A stretch of DNA of 64,000 nt from Sepioteuthis lessoniana (GCA_963585895.1 OY757939.1:24727722-24791721); one strand, 5' to 3'. Positions 9,675-20,664 are shown, counted from the stretch's first letter. Notes: generated by a model not told the origin, from the letters alone. Numbers and translations: made by a program.

Positions 9675-11165
9675 GTTGGATAGAAGGCCCTACTGATAAT
9701 TTTCTAATTGAGATTCACATTTTATTTTTTTCTGGTTAAGGACCCTATTCCCAATTTTTATCATTAAGGGTTTTCATACTATTGTCTTCATCATTATTGT
9801 TATTTCCACACCGTTTTGGCCGATATGTCCTCCGGCCTTCTTCAGATGTTTGTCAAACTCGGGAACCTACATGGAACTTCGAACTACGTACTTTATTGAA
9901 TCCACGGGGGTCACCTGTTCTGATTCCGTTAGCCATAACCGGGTACAAATGTTAAGTATTCCCGTATTGTTACTCGCCTGCAGTCAGGATTGAACCTTCA
10001 ACCTCCAGATGATTGTCTCCTTAGAAGATTATGCCATGTGTCCTGGTGGACACATTTCGTAACGGTTATAGGCGTTGATTCCCTAAGCTTCTAAGTATAC
10101 AATTATCTGGACTCTGCCAGGCGAGTAACTATACAGGAATATTTAAAACTTGTACCCGGTTATAGCTAACGGAATCAGAACAGGCGACCCCCGGAGATTC
10201 AACAAAGGATGTAGTTCGAAGTTCCGTGTAGGTTCACGAGTTCGACAAACACCTGAAGAAGACCGTAGGTCATATCGGCAGAAACGTTGTAGAAATAATA
10301 AAGAAGAAGACAATAATCCAAAAACCCTTAATGATAAAAATCATCAAACTTCGTCTCAGAAATTTAGACAACTAATAGCCATTCCTAATTTTCTAATTGG
10401 GCCTCAGACTTTCTCTTTTTGTAGCGTAAAGGGCTCTACTAAAAATTTTCTGACTGGGCTTTGAACTTTTATCTTTGTAGGACAGAGGGTCCCATTAACA
10501 ATTTTCAAATTTGGTTCTGCACTTCCTTATCATAGGAGGTCTCACAAACAATTTTCTAATTAGACCCCGCATTTCCTCTTTTTGTAAGGAAGAGGTCCTC
10601 GAAAATTTTCTTATTGAGACAAACACTTCCGTTTTTTTGACTGCGCCAACATCTTTTGATTAGGTCTCACACATCCTTTTTGTTGGGTAGAGGACCCCAC
10701 TAACAATTTTCTAATTTGGCTCCACGTTCCTTTTTTGCTGGGAAAAGGACTCACTAACAATTTTTTTAATAGGGTCCCACTAACAATTTTCTTATTAGAA
10801 CAAACACCTCTGTTTTTGCTCGGTAGAGGGCCGCACAAACAATTTACTAATTTGGCCCCTCACTTCCCTTTTTGTAGGGTAGAGGGCTCCTCTAACAATT
10901 CTATAATTAGGTCCAACATTTCTTTTTTTGCAAGGAAGAGGACTCAGCTACCATTTTCTAACGTGGACTTGCATTTCTTCTTTTTATTTGCTGGGTAGAC
11001 GACCTCACTAACAGTTTTCTAATGGGGTCTCGCATTTCCTTTTTTTTTTTGCAGAATAGAGTGGCCCCCAAACCAATTTTCTTATCGAACCTTGAATTTC
11101 CTTCTTCATAGGCTAGACGGCATTACTTACAATTTTCTATTTGGGCCCCACACTTCCTTGCATCG
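9675..11165. repeat. about 56-bp minisatellite split by an insertion
   Basis: About 14 diverged units of roughly 54-60 bp, with consensus parts GGGCCCCACACTTCC, TTTTTTGTAGGGTAGAGG and CCCCACTAACAATTTTCTAA. One unit and a part lie at 9675-9755 and the rest at 10345-11165. The fold-back element at 9755-10345 separates them. Frames crossing this array are artefacts. Confidence 0.85.
9755..10345. mobile_element. 0.6 kb fold-back element with tRNA-like centre
   Basis: Arms of about 227 bp: 9755-9981 and 10118-10345 (inverted), for example CACCTGTTCTGATTCCGTTAGC against GCTAACGGAATCAGAACAGGCG. The 136-bp centre, read on the minus strand, contains GGTTGAAGGTTCAATCCTGAC, a B-box-like element, after GGCATAATCTTCTAAGG. 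Each arm reads CTGAAGAAG(G/A)CCG..ATATCGGC(C/A) and then (G/A)AAACG, a hammerhead-like core. A single arm of the same family lies at 31795-32012. Confidence 0.8.
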
Positions 11166-11224
11166 GCCTTGATACTACAAAATGATAATTTTTGTCAAAT
11201 TTTTCTATATAAATTCTTCTACAA

Positions 11225-11818
11225 AATGCAGGTTGTCTTAATATACACGGGACCCATGTGACGGCTAATAATTCTACTAATGATGATTTTGTGTTCTTTT
11301 TTGTTTTAGATTTGAAAATAGTATGCTATAGCAACTATTAATTCTCGATCACAATGCCTTGGACAAGAGAGGGAAAATATTTTGCGTCGCTTCTTATTTG
11401 AAGAGAAAATCATTCAAAACTGAGCAAGCAAAATTTTGCAGGAAGTTCAACTTAACAGTTATTCCCAGAAAAACAAAATTTATGGTTGGGTTCACAAATT
11501 TCAAGCCGCAGAGTCATTAAAGAACCTCAAGAAAAAGGCAGAAAGTCTCAGATCTGGCAGGAAGTTGACAGCGAGATGTCCTGACAATGTTGAGGCGGTG
11601 AAAGATTCTGTCGGAAGGAGTCCGAAAAAGTCCCTCCGAATATGTTCCCAAGAACTTGGTCTTTCACGTGCACTGTAGGATAAAGTCAATCAATTTCTAC
11701 TCTTGTCATCTGGTTTGACATGTCCGAAGTGATATGATTACTTTTTAAGACTCAGATGAAAGATGACTTGATGCAATATGAATTATCATTGTAATTGGTT
11801 GCACCTATTTTGAGACAT

Positions 11819-11860
<42 letters not shown>
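11225..11860 (+). mobile_element. Tc1-like transposon remnant, N-terminal domain only
   Basis: From about 11353 the plus strand reads MPWTREGKYFASLLI, then a frame at 11436-11678 with IYGWVHKFQA, ESLRSGRKLTARCPDNVEAV and GRSPKKSLRICSQELGLSRA. This is the helix-turn-helix DNA-binding region of a Tc1-like transposase of the DUF4817 type, from memory. No catalytic DDE region follows; the copy passes at once to the 3' terminal region (GCACCTATTTTGAGACATC). GGTTGTCTTAATATACAC near 11232 may be the worn left inverted repeat. Confidence 0.75.
11821..11858. repeat. (TA)n microsatellite
   Basis: Uninterrupted TA run at the right end of the Tc1-like remnant. Confidence 0.95.
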
Positions 11861-11934
11861 TTCATGTGATTTAAATCCTGCTTTTCTTATAAGTTCATCT
11901 TATAATTTTATGCACAGATACAAACACATACACA

Positions 11935-12172
11935 CTTTTTCTTTTCAGTATTTTTTAACCTAACAATTATCCCCCAGAAAAGCCAAATATTAGGTACACA
12001 CTGTTCGGTAGACAATCTCAACCAGGTGGCAGAAAATCCCAGATCTTTCAGGAAGTTGACATTTCTGAAGTGATATGATTGCTTTTTAAGACTCAGATGA
12101 AAGATGACTTGATGCAAAATGAATTAGCATATTAATTGGTCGCATCTATTTTGAGACACCCTGTCTATGGAA
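11935..12172 (+). mobile_element. second, shorter Tc1-like derivative
   Basis: It shares with the neighbour the AGATCT(T/G)(T/G)CAGGAAGTTGACA block and the 3' end GATATGATT(G/A)CTTTTTAAGAC ... TATTTTGAGACACCCTGT. Most of the N-terminal coding region and all the catalytic part are gone, as in a deletion-derived MITE. Confidence 0.7.
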
Positions 12173-12199
12173 ACCTTTAAGTCTTCAATTAATTTACGG

Positions 12200-12778
12200 C
12201 ATTATTTTAGCAACGATTTCTGAAACGGTAATCAAACATCAAGGAATGAACCAAACTTTGGCTATAAATAAGCCGAAAGTAGGTGATATGCCGTTTGACG
12301 TAAGCGCAGAAAATCTTGAGAATTGGTAACAAATTTCCGTTGAAACACACACACACACACACACATACAAAAAAAAAAACTAAAAAAAAACCCAAAAAGA
12401 AAACGACATGATTGAGGAGGAAACAGAAATCTTTCCTTTTTTGTGAAGTGGAATAAAACGGCAGAAAATGGCGTCTTATACAACTGATTTACGTTTTTTT
12501 TTTCTTTTAATGGAAAACAGCTGTGTAGATAACAAAGACAAAAAGATGGCCACGGTTTTGACAGCCCCGTCGCTGCCGTAGAAGACTGTCGGCTAAATAA
12601 ATTGAAGAAAGCGACTGACTTAGAAGGATGATAAATTCATTTTAAATTGTATATATTTATTTATTTTTAGATAGCAGCCAGACTGTTGAGGGGTCCATTG
12701 TGTCTGGTGCACTGTGGAATTGGAGAAAAAAATGAAGAATCCAGGTCAAAATCTTGCGAGACAGTTTAAGCAGCAGGC
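12200..12778. other. unassigned; short (AC)n and A-rich runs
   Basis: Contains (AC)n at 12347-12365 followed by A-rich sequence. The rest is not recognised. Confidence 0.5.
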
Positions 12779-13085
12779 ACTTTGGTTTATTTGTTTAACG
12801 ACACATCAACATCTTTATGGGTTATTTTATACTGACATTTAGTTCATTTACTTGGCTCAGTTCCTTTTATTTCTTTTACGGCAAATCAAATTCTTATGGA
12901 TTATTTGATACTAAAATTATATTCATTTGTTGATTGAGTTGAGTTTATTTTCTTAACGGCATATCAGCTCCTTATGGGTCATTTAATGGAGAAATCTGGT
13001 TCGTTTATTTTGTTCAGTTTGGTTTATTTTAAGGCATATCATCTTCGAATGGAGTATACGATGTCGAAATATGGTTCATTACTAA
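12779..13085 (-). repeat. tandem array of about four hairpin tails
   Basis: About four diverged minus-strand tails at a spacing of roughly 75-85 bp. Each has TTTAACG(A/G)CA(T/C)ATCA followed by TATGGGTTATTT(A/T)AT-like sequence. It is older than the 89-bp array at 5.0 kb, judging by the divergence between units. Confidence 0.75.
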
Positions 13086-13104
13086 ATGCTTGATTATTGT
13101 TTAA

Positions 13105-13515
13105 CATCTCTCTCTCTCTTTCTCTTTCTCTCTGTCTCTCCCTCTTACATACCCCCTACTCATATATATCTATATCTAGATAGATAGATAGATAGATGTT
13201 AGGTTTTTAAAAGATTCAATCGTATTTTTGAGACTTTCAAGATGTTGACAACGCTTAATCTACGAAGAAACCATTCAAAGACATTTTTTCACCGAGATAT
13301 CTATCTTAGTCATGTTGCATCCATCTATCTATCTATCTATCTATCACACTTTTATTGCATCATTTTATCTATTTATCTTTCTTTTTTTTATGGTATATCA
13401 ACATTCAAGTTTTATTTAATGCAAAAGCTCTCCTTGTAGAAGAACAGTAGTGGTACAATTTACCCCCAGTTGGGAGATGAAGGAGATCTATCTATCTATC
13501 TATCTATCTTTGCTG
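13105..13515. repeat. microsatellites (TC)n, (GATA)n, (ATCT)n with a SINE-Z tail
   Basis: TC-rich at 13107-13145, GATA at 13175-13198, ATCT at 13318-13345 and 13487-13510. A minus-strand SINE-Z tail with AGAAGAACAGTAGTGGTAC lies at 13385-13486 between the two ATCT runs. Confidence 0.85.
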
Positions 13516-13880
13516 TTTACAACGAAACTTGATCAGAGCTATTTCTATCAACTATGCTGCCAATTTTACCAAAATATAAACCCAACGCTATATTGTTGAT
13601 GTATTCGAAACGTACATTGAAGCAATTCTCACATTAAATTCTTCAACGAATTTCAAATTAATTTCGTCAAATGATCGTATAAATATAGCTACCGCCATTC
13701 TCACCGAATCTTGCTCCTGGCTACCATTGACAGATTTATACACCAGATGTAGCTAAATGCTCAAATGAGTCAACGTATTATATTATCATTTTAACAGCTA
13801 AATATTATCATCTCTGAATAGTGCTTATATATAATTAAAATTTATGTATGTGGTTTGAAGTTTTTCTATCGATTATCAAT
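13515..13880. other. unassigned AT-rich stretch
   Basis: Nothing recognised on either strand. Confidence 0.4.
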
Positions 13881-14218
13881 AATTTCAATGTAAAAAATGC
13901 AAGAAGCAGACAATATCCCACAGAAACTACAACTGACGTATATTATGCATATAATCTAGCGCTTCTTGAAAATGCACCTGCTGACGCCGTATCCTGGCTG
14001 CATCCTCGTGAACTCAGATAAAACAAAGTCCATGCATTTTAATCAATATGAAGCCGTGTCCTTATCAAATGGTAAGCTTCTGAAATTAGTCCATTAGTTC
14101 ATATATGTCGATAGCAGTATCTCATCTGCTGAAAGCGATGTTAACATATGCATTGGTACAGCGTGGTCTACTAATGACAAGTTAATGATCATAGAGATAT
14201 CTGGTTATCATTTCTTTA
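13880..14218 (+). mobile_element. LINE-S reverse-transcriptase fragment, old
   Basis: Reads as YYAYNLALLENAPADAV, then KSMHFNQYEAVSLSNGKLLK and SSISSAESDVNICIGTAW. These align by eye with the YADD-box and following region of the LINE-S protein. The YADD box itself is changed to YAYN, so the copy is dead. Confidence 0.75.
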
Positions 14219-14235
14219 ATGCGAACTGAATATTC

Positions 14236-14243
14236 TAATTCAG

Positions 14244-14305
<62 letters not shown>

Positions 14306-14420
14306 GCATATAGTTAAAAATCGATTGCAAATATTACTCATATTTGTTTGGTTTGGTTTCATTGGTTTTACGGCATATAAACCCTTGTTGGGTTATTTAA
14401 TACCGAAATCAGTCTTTTTA
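14236..14420 (-). mobile_element. (TA)n run and SINE-type hairpin tail
   Basis: TA run 14246-14304, then a minus-strand tail at 14350-14420: TTTTACGGCATATAAACCC, then GGGTTATTTAATACCG. The outer stem is CGGC/(A)CCG here, where most copies have TGGC/GCCA. Confidence 0.8.
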
Positions 14421-15160
14421 TCAAGCAATTATAATCGTTTGTAAACAATTATAGTTTGAACCAACCTCTCTTCATACCGGTAATACTGGCGAGGAAAGGT
14501 TTTGGTATGGTTTTCTCTATTTGCTTAATGGCAAATACACTTTTCAGTATGTAACTTCCGTTCAAGCTGCACACGTTGAAAATAAAGAGTATTATATTTT
14601 TGATGATAAAATTTGAATAAATTTAACTAGCTTTTTTAAAATCTCTGATGAAACGTAATTACTTTACGAAAACCTTTACATATAAATATAAATATTTTGT
14701 GAAACAAACAAAATGTTGATATGGTTTTCAAGAAAGCTTACTTTTTAAATAGATCACAGATTTAAAGATCTAAAAAATAATTTTTCGATCACGTCTCGTC
14801 AGAGAACAACTGAGATAAAATACAATGAATAAGGAATGTGGCGATTTAATCAATGGTTAATAAAAAGAACAAAAAACAAAACAAAAATTACAAAACAAAA
14901 AACAAAAACAGACAAACAAACAAACAAACCAACAGGTACATATTTACCTAGATAACGTTTCCCCTATTTTCTTTCCCTCCTTCTCGTGTTTATTTCATTC
15001 TATTTTATTTTTTGTTTTTGTTATTTGTAACCACTGATTAACTTGTCATATTCCCTGTTGTCGATTACATTTTATCACGATTAATCTCTCTGACGAGACG
15101 TCATCGAAAAAGATCCTTTTCAGAACTTTTGATCAGTGATCTATTTAAAATGTATGCTCT
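14421..15160. other. unassigned AT-rich stretch
   Basis: Low-complexity (CAAA)n near 14905-14930. 14505-14545 may be another worn tail (TTAATGGCAAATACAC). Nothing else recognised. Confidence 0.4.
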
Positions 15161-15168
15161 ACTTAAAG

Positions 15169-15307
<139 letters not shown>

Positions 15308-15944
15308 CAAAGATGATAAGAAATGTCGTGACATAGAGATAAGTATGACCTTGCACTTATCTAAAAAAAAAAAAAAAAGGAGGGATAACAATTGAATGAA
15401 TTATCATTCAATCATATTTAATGCTCAAGTCAGTTTTTAAAAATTCATATCTAAAAAAAATCCCAAAAAAGAATTGAAAGCAAAATTATGATGTTTTTTC
15501 AAAAACGAAGTTACTAAGTCTTGAAATTTTTATTTACATTCACAAAAAGTTTGTAAGAACTTTTCTCGTGCCAAGAACGCTGGCATTTTAGGAATCAACT
15601 GAAAACCCAATAAAAAATAAATAAAGAATAAATAGAATTTAACAAAAAAACATTTTTTTCTTTTCTATGATTCCTCTTAATCATATAAATTTGATGAAAA
15701 AAATATTTTTTGAGAAGGAAGTTGTTACTAATTCATCCAAAAATGGAGCCAGTTTTTTTTGCAAGTAATAGTATAGTTTTAAGTAACTAATTATAATAAT
15801 AACTTATCATCAATTATTGCCTAATATAACTGTTTTAATACAAATAGATTAGTACGTAATTATATGATTGCTAGTATTCTTATTTGATATTATTAACTTA
15901 TGACTAATTATATAGTTTTAGTGTTGTATTGTAATTTCATAAGG

Positions 15945-16232
15945 TCACTCCTTCTAGCATAGTGGCTAACGTGCTGGACTGCCACATCGTGGTAAGCGTG
16001 TTCGAGCACCAGTCACGCTATTATATTCACTTTTGGATTAATAATCTTGGGAATGGCATGAAACCCTTTATCCTCTCAGAAATGGGTTGAATAGTACCGA
16101 TATTGTTCTTCTATAAAGATAGTATTGGTATCAAATTACCCACGTAGGTTAATATGGCAAAGAAACCAAAGCAAGCCACCCAATTTAATAATGATAATAA
16201 TAATAATAAATAAATATTAATAATAATAATAA

Positions 16233-16270
<38 letters not shown>

Positions 16271-16275
16271 TATCA
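15945..16275 (+). mobile_element. SINE-Z with (AAT)n(AAG)n tail region
   Basis: Plus strand: ATAGTGGCTAACGTGCTGG (A box), GCGTGTTCGAGCACC (B box), TATATTCACTTTTGG, GGGAATGGCATGAAACCC, GGGTTGAATAGTACC and AATTACCCACGTAGGTTAATATGG (worn tail). AAT repeats pass into AAG repeats at 16191-16269. Confidence 0.85.
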
Positions 16276-16439
16276 TCTTGTGAATTTTGCTTTTCCATAG
16301 AGAAAATTTAAGGAAGCCACAAATACTTAGATCTTGACAAAGAACTAAAAAAAAAAAAAAGGAAAAATATGGAACATTAGAGTGATGTTCATAGAAATTG
16401 TGTGTTTGGAACAGATCCTCAAAAAAAAAAAAAAAAAAA

Positions 16440-16600
16440 AGACTGAAGGGTTTGGAGATCAGAAGAAGAATCGAAACCAACTAGACTGGAAAATTCAGAA
16501 GAGTGCCAGAGACCTGAAAAGACTTGTTGTCACTCAGACTCAAGTAAAATACTATCCATTAAAGCTGTTGTGAAACACTCGCAATCAGTAAAATAGTAAT
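16440..16600 (+). mobile_element. LINE-Q 3' fragment
   Basis: Plus strand reads KIQKSARDLKRLVVTQTQVK, a worn form of the ARILRRVLET..DLLSLKLQ C-terminus of LINE-Q. It is followed by TAAAGCTGTTGTGAAACAC, the remains of the 3' stem-loop. Confidence 0.5.
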
Positions 16601-16703
16601 GTTTTGTACACGATAATATGGTTTCAAGTATTCTTATCTAATAAAATAATTTGCATACACTCAACAGGTTTCTAGTATTTCTTTCTGATGTTAATAATTC
16701 TTA

Positions 16704-16958
16704 CATTGGCCTAGCGGTTAGAGTGTTCGCCAATGGCCCGGGAGACCTGGGTTCAATCCCAGGTCGAGTCATACCAAAGACTTTTAAAATGGAACTTGAT
16801 ACCACCTTGCTTAACACTCAGCATTATAAGGTACGGTTCAAGGGTAAAGTGGAGCAATCCAGGGAATGGAGTAGCGCCCTCCCCTACACCTTGGTGTAGT
16901 AGCTATCGAAAAGGGAGCCTTCGGGTCACCCTCGACTATGGTCGCTAACTTTACTTAC
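16704..16958 (+). mobile_element. SINE-Y, well preserved
   Basis: tRNA-like head: GGCCTAGCGGTTAGAGTGTT (A box) and CCTGGGTTCAATCCCAGG (T-arm and B box, perfect 5-bp stem). Then ATACCAAAGACTTTTAAAATGG, TTGCTTAACACTCAGCATTA, AGGGTAAAGTGGAGCAATCC and TGTAGTAGCTATCGAAAAGG. It ends GACTATGGTCGCTAACTTTACTTAC. Confidence 0.9.
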
Positions 16959-16969
16959 TTATATGTCAT

Positions 16970-18175
16970 GTCCAGTTGGTGCAGCAGTAGAATAAGTTGA
17001 CTGCATCTCTGCTACCAACGAGTGTCCTGTTATGACATGATAGTGAAATTCCAGTCCTGGAGCTCCAGGAAATGTGGAGTAGCTCTTCAATGCCATTTAT
17101 CCCTCGTCCACTCTGATAGCGTCCTATCTATGGGTCAAATAAAACTGTTTGAAATTTAAACTGTGTGCAAGCAAATGACTCACGCTAAATTGAATTGCTA
17201 GAAATAGAACTGTTTGACAATTTAGCTGTGTGTAAATAAATGACTGTCAAGGATACATAGCAATTGCTGGACTTCCATAACTGTATGCAAACAAACGTGT
17301 AATATTGAATAGAATTATTTGTGGGAAATAGCAATAAAAAAAAAGTAAAGTTGGCGACCATAGTCGAGGGTAACCTGAAGGCTCCCTTTTCGATAGCTAC
17401 TACACCAAGGTGTAGGGGAGGGTGCTACTCCTTCCCTGGATTGCTCCACTTTACCCTTGATCCGTACCTTATAATGCTGAGTGTTAAGCAAGGAGGCATC
17501 AAGTACCATTTTGGTATGACGCGACCTGGGATTGAACCCAGGTCTCCCGGGCCATTGGCGAACACTCTAACCCCTAGGCCAATGTCCGGTATAGCAATAC
17601 TTGTGCCTAAATAGAATTATTGTTATTTAATACCATACTTGGAATCATCTGACTGTGTGCAAATAAATGAATAGTGTTGTATAGAATAATTAGTGTTAAA
17701 TAGCAATACTTGTAACCACTGCACTGCCTGCAAACGAATTATTGATATTGAATAGAATTGTTACTGTTAGACAGCAATAATTGAAATCATTTAACTGTGT
17801 CGAAACAATTGGAATACTAGAGTGCCAATAAATTAGTTCTAACTCATTTAAAAATGAAATTACTTAAAAATTATTTACTTACAAAACATACATGTATATC
17901 CATCTAAATATATGCAAAAAGATGATTGATATTAAATTGTTACTATTACATAGCAATACTTGGGGCCATTTAATTTGTTCACTCAAATGATAAATCGTAA
18001 ATAGAACTATTTGTGTAAGAAATATTTGAAACTGTGTGCAAGAACTGAGTTCAAGCTCATTTAAAAATTATATTTTGGCAAACCGTATATATTTAATATA
18101 TGTGTATCAATGGGTTTTCGTATTAAATAACTTGTAAGCTTTAATATACCATAAAATTCAAACAAACAAACTATT
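16970..18175 (+). mobile_element. X element with long minisatellite body (1.2 kb)
   Basis: Head 16970-17140 (GAGTGTCCTGTTATGACA, CCAGTCCTGGAGCTCCAGG, TATGGGTCAAATAAAACTG). The body 17150-18060 is tandem units of about 85 bp: AACTGTGTGCAAATAAATGA, then ATTGAATAGAATTATT and AGTGTTAAATAGCAATACTT. The tail at 18115-18165 (CGTATTAAATAACTTG then TTTAATATACC) is followed by CAAACAAACAAAC. A SINE-Y lies within the body. This copy shows the whole head-body-tail plan. Confidence 0.75.
17335..17587 (-). mobile_element. SINE-Y inserted in an X body
   Basis: Full minus-strand SINE-Y from GTAAAGTTGGCGACCATAG back to the head (ACCCAGGTCTCCCGGGCC, then CTCTAACCCCTAGGCCAAT). It is flanked by ATAGCAATA on both sides (17325-17334 and 17592-17600), a 9-bp target duplication, and has an A run at its 3' end. 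This is good evidence for target-primed insertion. Confidence 0.9.
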
Positions 18176-18317
18176 ATATGAATTCAAGCAATAATATGAA
18201 AAGAATTATTGCTCCAAGTAACAATTCTTAATTCTTAATACAGATAGATTTGTATAAAATTATATGGTTTTAAGAATTTCTACATAATATAAAAGATTTA
18301 CACACAATTATAAGCGT

Positions 18318-18535
18318 GTAGTCCTCCTGGCGTCGTTGCTAACGTGCTGGACTGTGATGTCGTTGTAAGCAAGTTCAAATTCTATTTTCTTTATTCCAAT
18401 CAGTTTTGGCCAAATGGACTCGAGAAAGTTATGAATCTCTTTAGCTATGGGGTAAAACTATTCTTTAACAATGATGGATTTGGCATTAAATAACTCACAA
18501 AGGTTGATATGCCATTCACACAAAAAAAGAACAAT
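18318..18535 (+). mobile_element. SINE-Z
   Basis: GTTGCTAACGTGCTGGACTG (A box), AAGCAAGTTCAAATTC (B box), GAGAAAGTTATGAATC, AACAATGATGGATTTGGC and a clean tail ATTAAATAACTCACAAAGG then TTGATATGCCATTCAC. Confidence 0.85.
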
Positions 18536-18659
18536 CGGTAAAGCACGAAATTACATCTTATTCTGAGGCTCCAGTTTTGGAGCCCTGGAGATGTGGTGTC
18601 ACTACTTCATTAGCACGACTCCAAGGTTTCAAGTAGGTCTTGTAAATAAATGGTAAATG

Positions 18660-18995
18660 ATTCAAGCATAAACCAGAAACTGCGTAAGAAAATTAGGCTC
18701 ACAATTCAAGAGAAGTGTGTGATAAAACGGATCCCTGAACCCCGACCAGAGAACCAGATGTAGTGAACATCTTAACTGGTAGATTTCGATATACCAACTT
18801 ATAATAGAATTAAAATCAAGAAAGCAAAAAAGTCGAGAAATATCTAGACTTTGCCGGAGGGCTAAAACTGTGGGACATGAAGATGGCAATAATACCAATC
18901 ATAATAGAAGACATTGGAACAATCCCAAAGAACCTGTGGGCTGGGCCAAGAATACGCCAACTGTATCTGCTGAAGGCTCAGACCCTCTCTCTTCA
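18660..18995 (+). mobile_element. LINE-Q-like C-terminal fragment
   Basis: Plus strand reads EKYLDFAGGLKLWDMKMAII, then PIIIEDIGTIPKNL and RIRQLYLLKAQTLSL, matching the YLDLARELKKLW..VTVIPIVIGALGTI pattern of LINE-Q. A second copy of the last part is at 19306-19430. Confidence 0.7.
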
Positions 18996-19054
18996 TGGAC
19001 ATGAAGATGGCATACATGTTTTTATTTTTAAATAGAGGAATTATATATCATAAA

Positions 19055-19300
19055 TATAATTAACATGACCAGAAAATACGGCAAGCACTGTGCATGACAT
19101 ACGAAACGATTCGCTTATGCGTGATGTGGACCAGTAGCTCAGTGGTAGAGTTTCTACATTCTGTGGTCGCTGGTTCGATCTCCAGTGAGGAAGATCACAG
19201 TATACACTTCTGATGAGACATAATAAGGTCGAAACAGCTGTTCACTTGTTCCATATGTCACACGCAGTGCTTGCTGGGTTTTCTGGTCATGTTAATTCAG
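19055..19300. mobile_element. TTAA-flanked small element with tRNA-like core
   Basis: Inverted ends of about 44 bp (19059-19102 and 19253-19296) begin TTAACATGACCAGAAAA and end TTTTCTGGTCATGTTAA. TTAA on both sides fits a piggyBac-type target site. Inside, 19125-19186 is tRNA-like (TAGCTCAGTGGTAGAG; CTGGTTCGATCTCCAG with paired T-arm). It is followed at 19210-19242 by CTGATGA, GAC/GUC stem, GAAA and a CAGCTG palindrome. Confidence 0.75.
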
Positions 19301-19305
19301 TTTAC

Positions 19306-19430
19306 GATGAAGATGGCAGTAATACCAATCATAGTGGGAGACATTGGAATAATCTCGAAGAACCTGTCAGCCGAGTCTAGAAAACGCCGACTGTATCTGC
19401 TGAGGGGTGAGACCCTCCCCATAGAAAAGG
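19306..19430 (+). mobile_element. LINE-Q-like C-terminal fragment
   Basis: Repeats 18866-18990 with small changes (MAVIPIIVGDIGIISKNL, then RRLYLLRGETLP). The TTAA element lies between the two pieces, so this may be a duplication around it or two LINE copies. Confidence 0.65.
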
Positions 19431-19554
19431 TTTCCTTGCTATGACTCTAAATAGCACTTGACTGTTTGGGATATCTTGGGAGTGTGGAACACTACTTTAT
19501 TGACAGGGAGAGGTAGTACCTGTTTGAGTGTCATCAACGGATCAAATAGATCAG

Positions 19555-19725
19555 TGGGAGGATTGCCCGTGGAAAAGCGGCTAACGTGCTGGACTGAGAT
19601 ATCGTAGTAAGCGAGTTCGAACTTTAGTCGGGCTATTATGTTCACTTTCGGACTAATATCCATGGGAGAAGTATGAACTCTTAACGGCCCTACTATGGGT
19701 TGAATAGAATGATTTCTATTCTTCT

Positions 19726-19775
<50 letters not shown>
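19555..19775 (+). mobile_element. SINE-Z truncated into (GA)n
   Basis: GCGGCTAACGTGCTGGACTG, GCGAGTTCGAACTTTAG, TTATGTTCACTTTCGG, TATGGGTTGAATAGAATG and TTCTTCTACAAG, then an uninterrupted GA run (19729-19774) in place of the tail. Confidence 0.85.
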
Positions 19776-19778
<3 letters not shown>

Positions 19779-19779
19779 A

Positions 19780-20660
19780 GATAGAAAGAAATAGTGGTGG
19801 ATGTGTACAGAAAAGAAAGAGAGAAGTGTTTAATGTTAAACGTAGAATCCATCTACTTGTACAAACACATGGAGGTAATTTTAATAGTTGAATTAAATTG
19901 TCTTACTTTTGGAGGTCGACGAAGCCATGTTTTTCTTTGTGACGTCAGTACAACTGTGTGGAACGATTGGTGTTAATATTAATCGGCTGCTTTCCCTCAA
20001 TGCAAAAAGAAAATGAATGAAAGTCGTAATGATATGCAGAAAAATATCACTCCTAATAAATCTTCCAGGGATTTTCAAGTCTTTTTTTTTTGTTATTTTC
20101 AAAAGCGAAATATACAAACTCTTGCTAGATATTTTAACCTGGCCGGCGCGCGAACGAACTGTGAAAAGAGAGAGATGATCAAATGTCAAAGTCTAACTCT
20201 TAGTGACCTCACCTCAGAATAGATAGCGTGTATTCCAACCACCACTTTAGAGAGAAAAATACTGATTTTTAATTTATTTTTTCAAAGTCATGGCTACCAC
20301 GACTGTCAACAACGCTGACAACCACAGAACCACAATGACAATTACACTATCACACCCACCACCTACAATAAAGACATCACGACCATAAGAAATACCGCTA
20401 ACAAAAATATTTACACCACCTCTTAGAATATACAGAGGGGTAAGACCCTAAATTTAAAAGGGTTATCCTCTGTATAACATTAAAATGCATCTGATACTAC
20501 GTCCCGGTTCTGGATTTCTGGGGGAGTATAATGTCACCATTTCATTACTATTATTCAAGATTCATTATGGCCCGAAGTCGTACTACCAGTAAGGGTTTCA
20601 TCTATAGGTCAACAAGATCTGTTTAAAAACGTTTAGTATTAGATATGAAGTAATGAGGCA
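19780..20660. other. unassigned, with CAN-trinucleotide patch
   Basis: 19780-20275 holds no recognisable family. 20290-20420 is rich in ACCACC/ACAACA trinucleotides like the longer tract at 26.3 kb. 20490-20625 may be a worn X head. Confidence 0.4.
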
Positions 20661-20664
20661 TTCT

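Noticed and set aside
19125-19186. Functional tRNA gene
   Set aside because: A and B boxes and T-arm look good, but the acceptor stem does not pair and the sequence lies inside a small inverted-repeat element. Treated as tRNA-derived.
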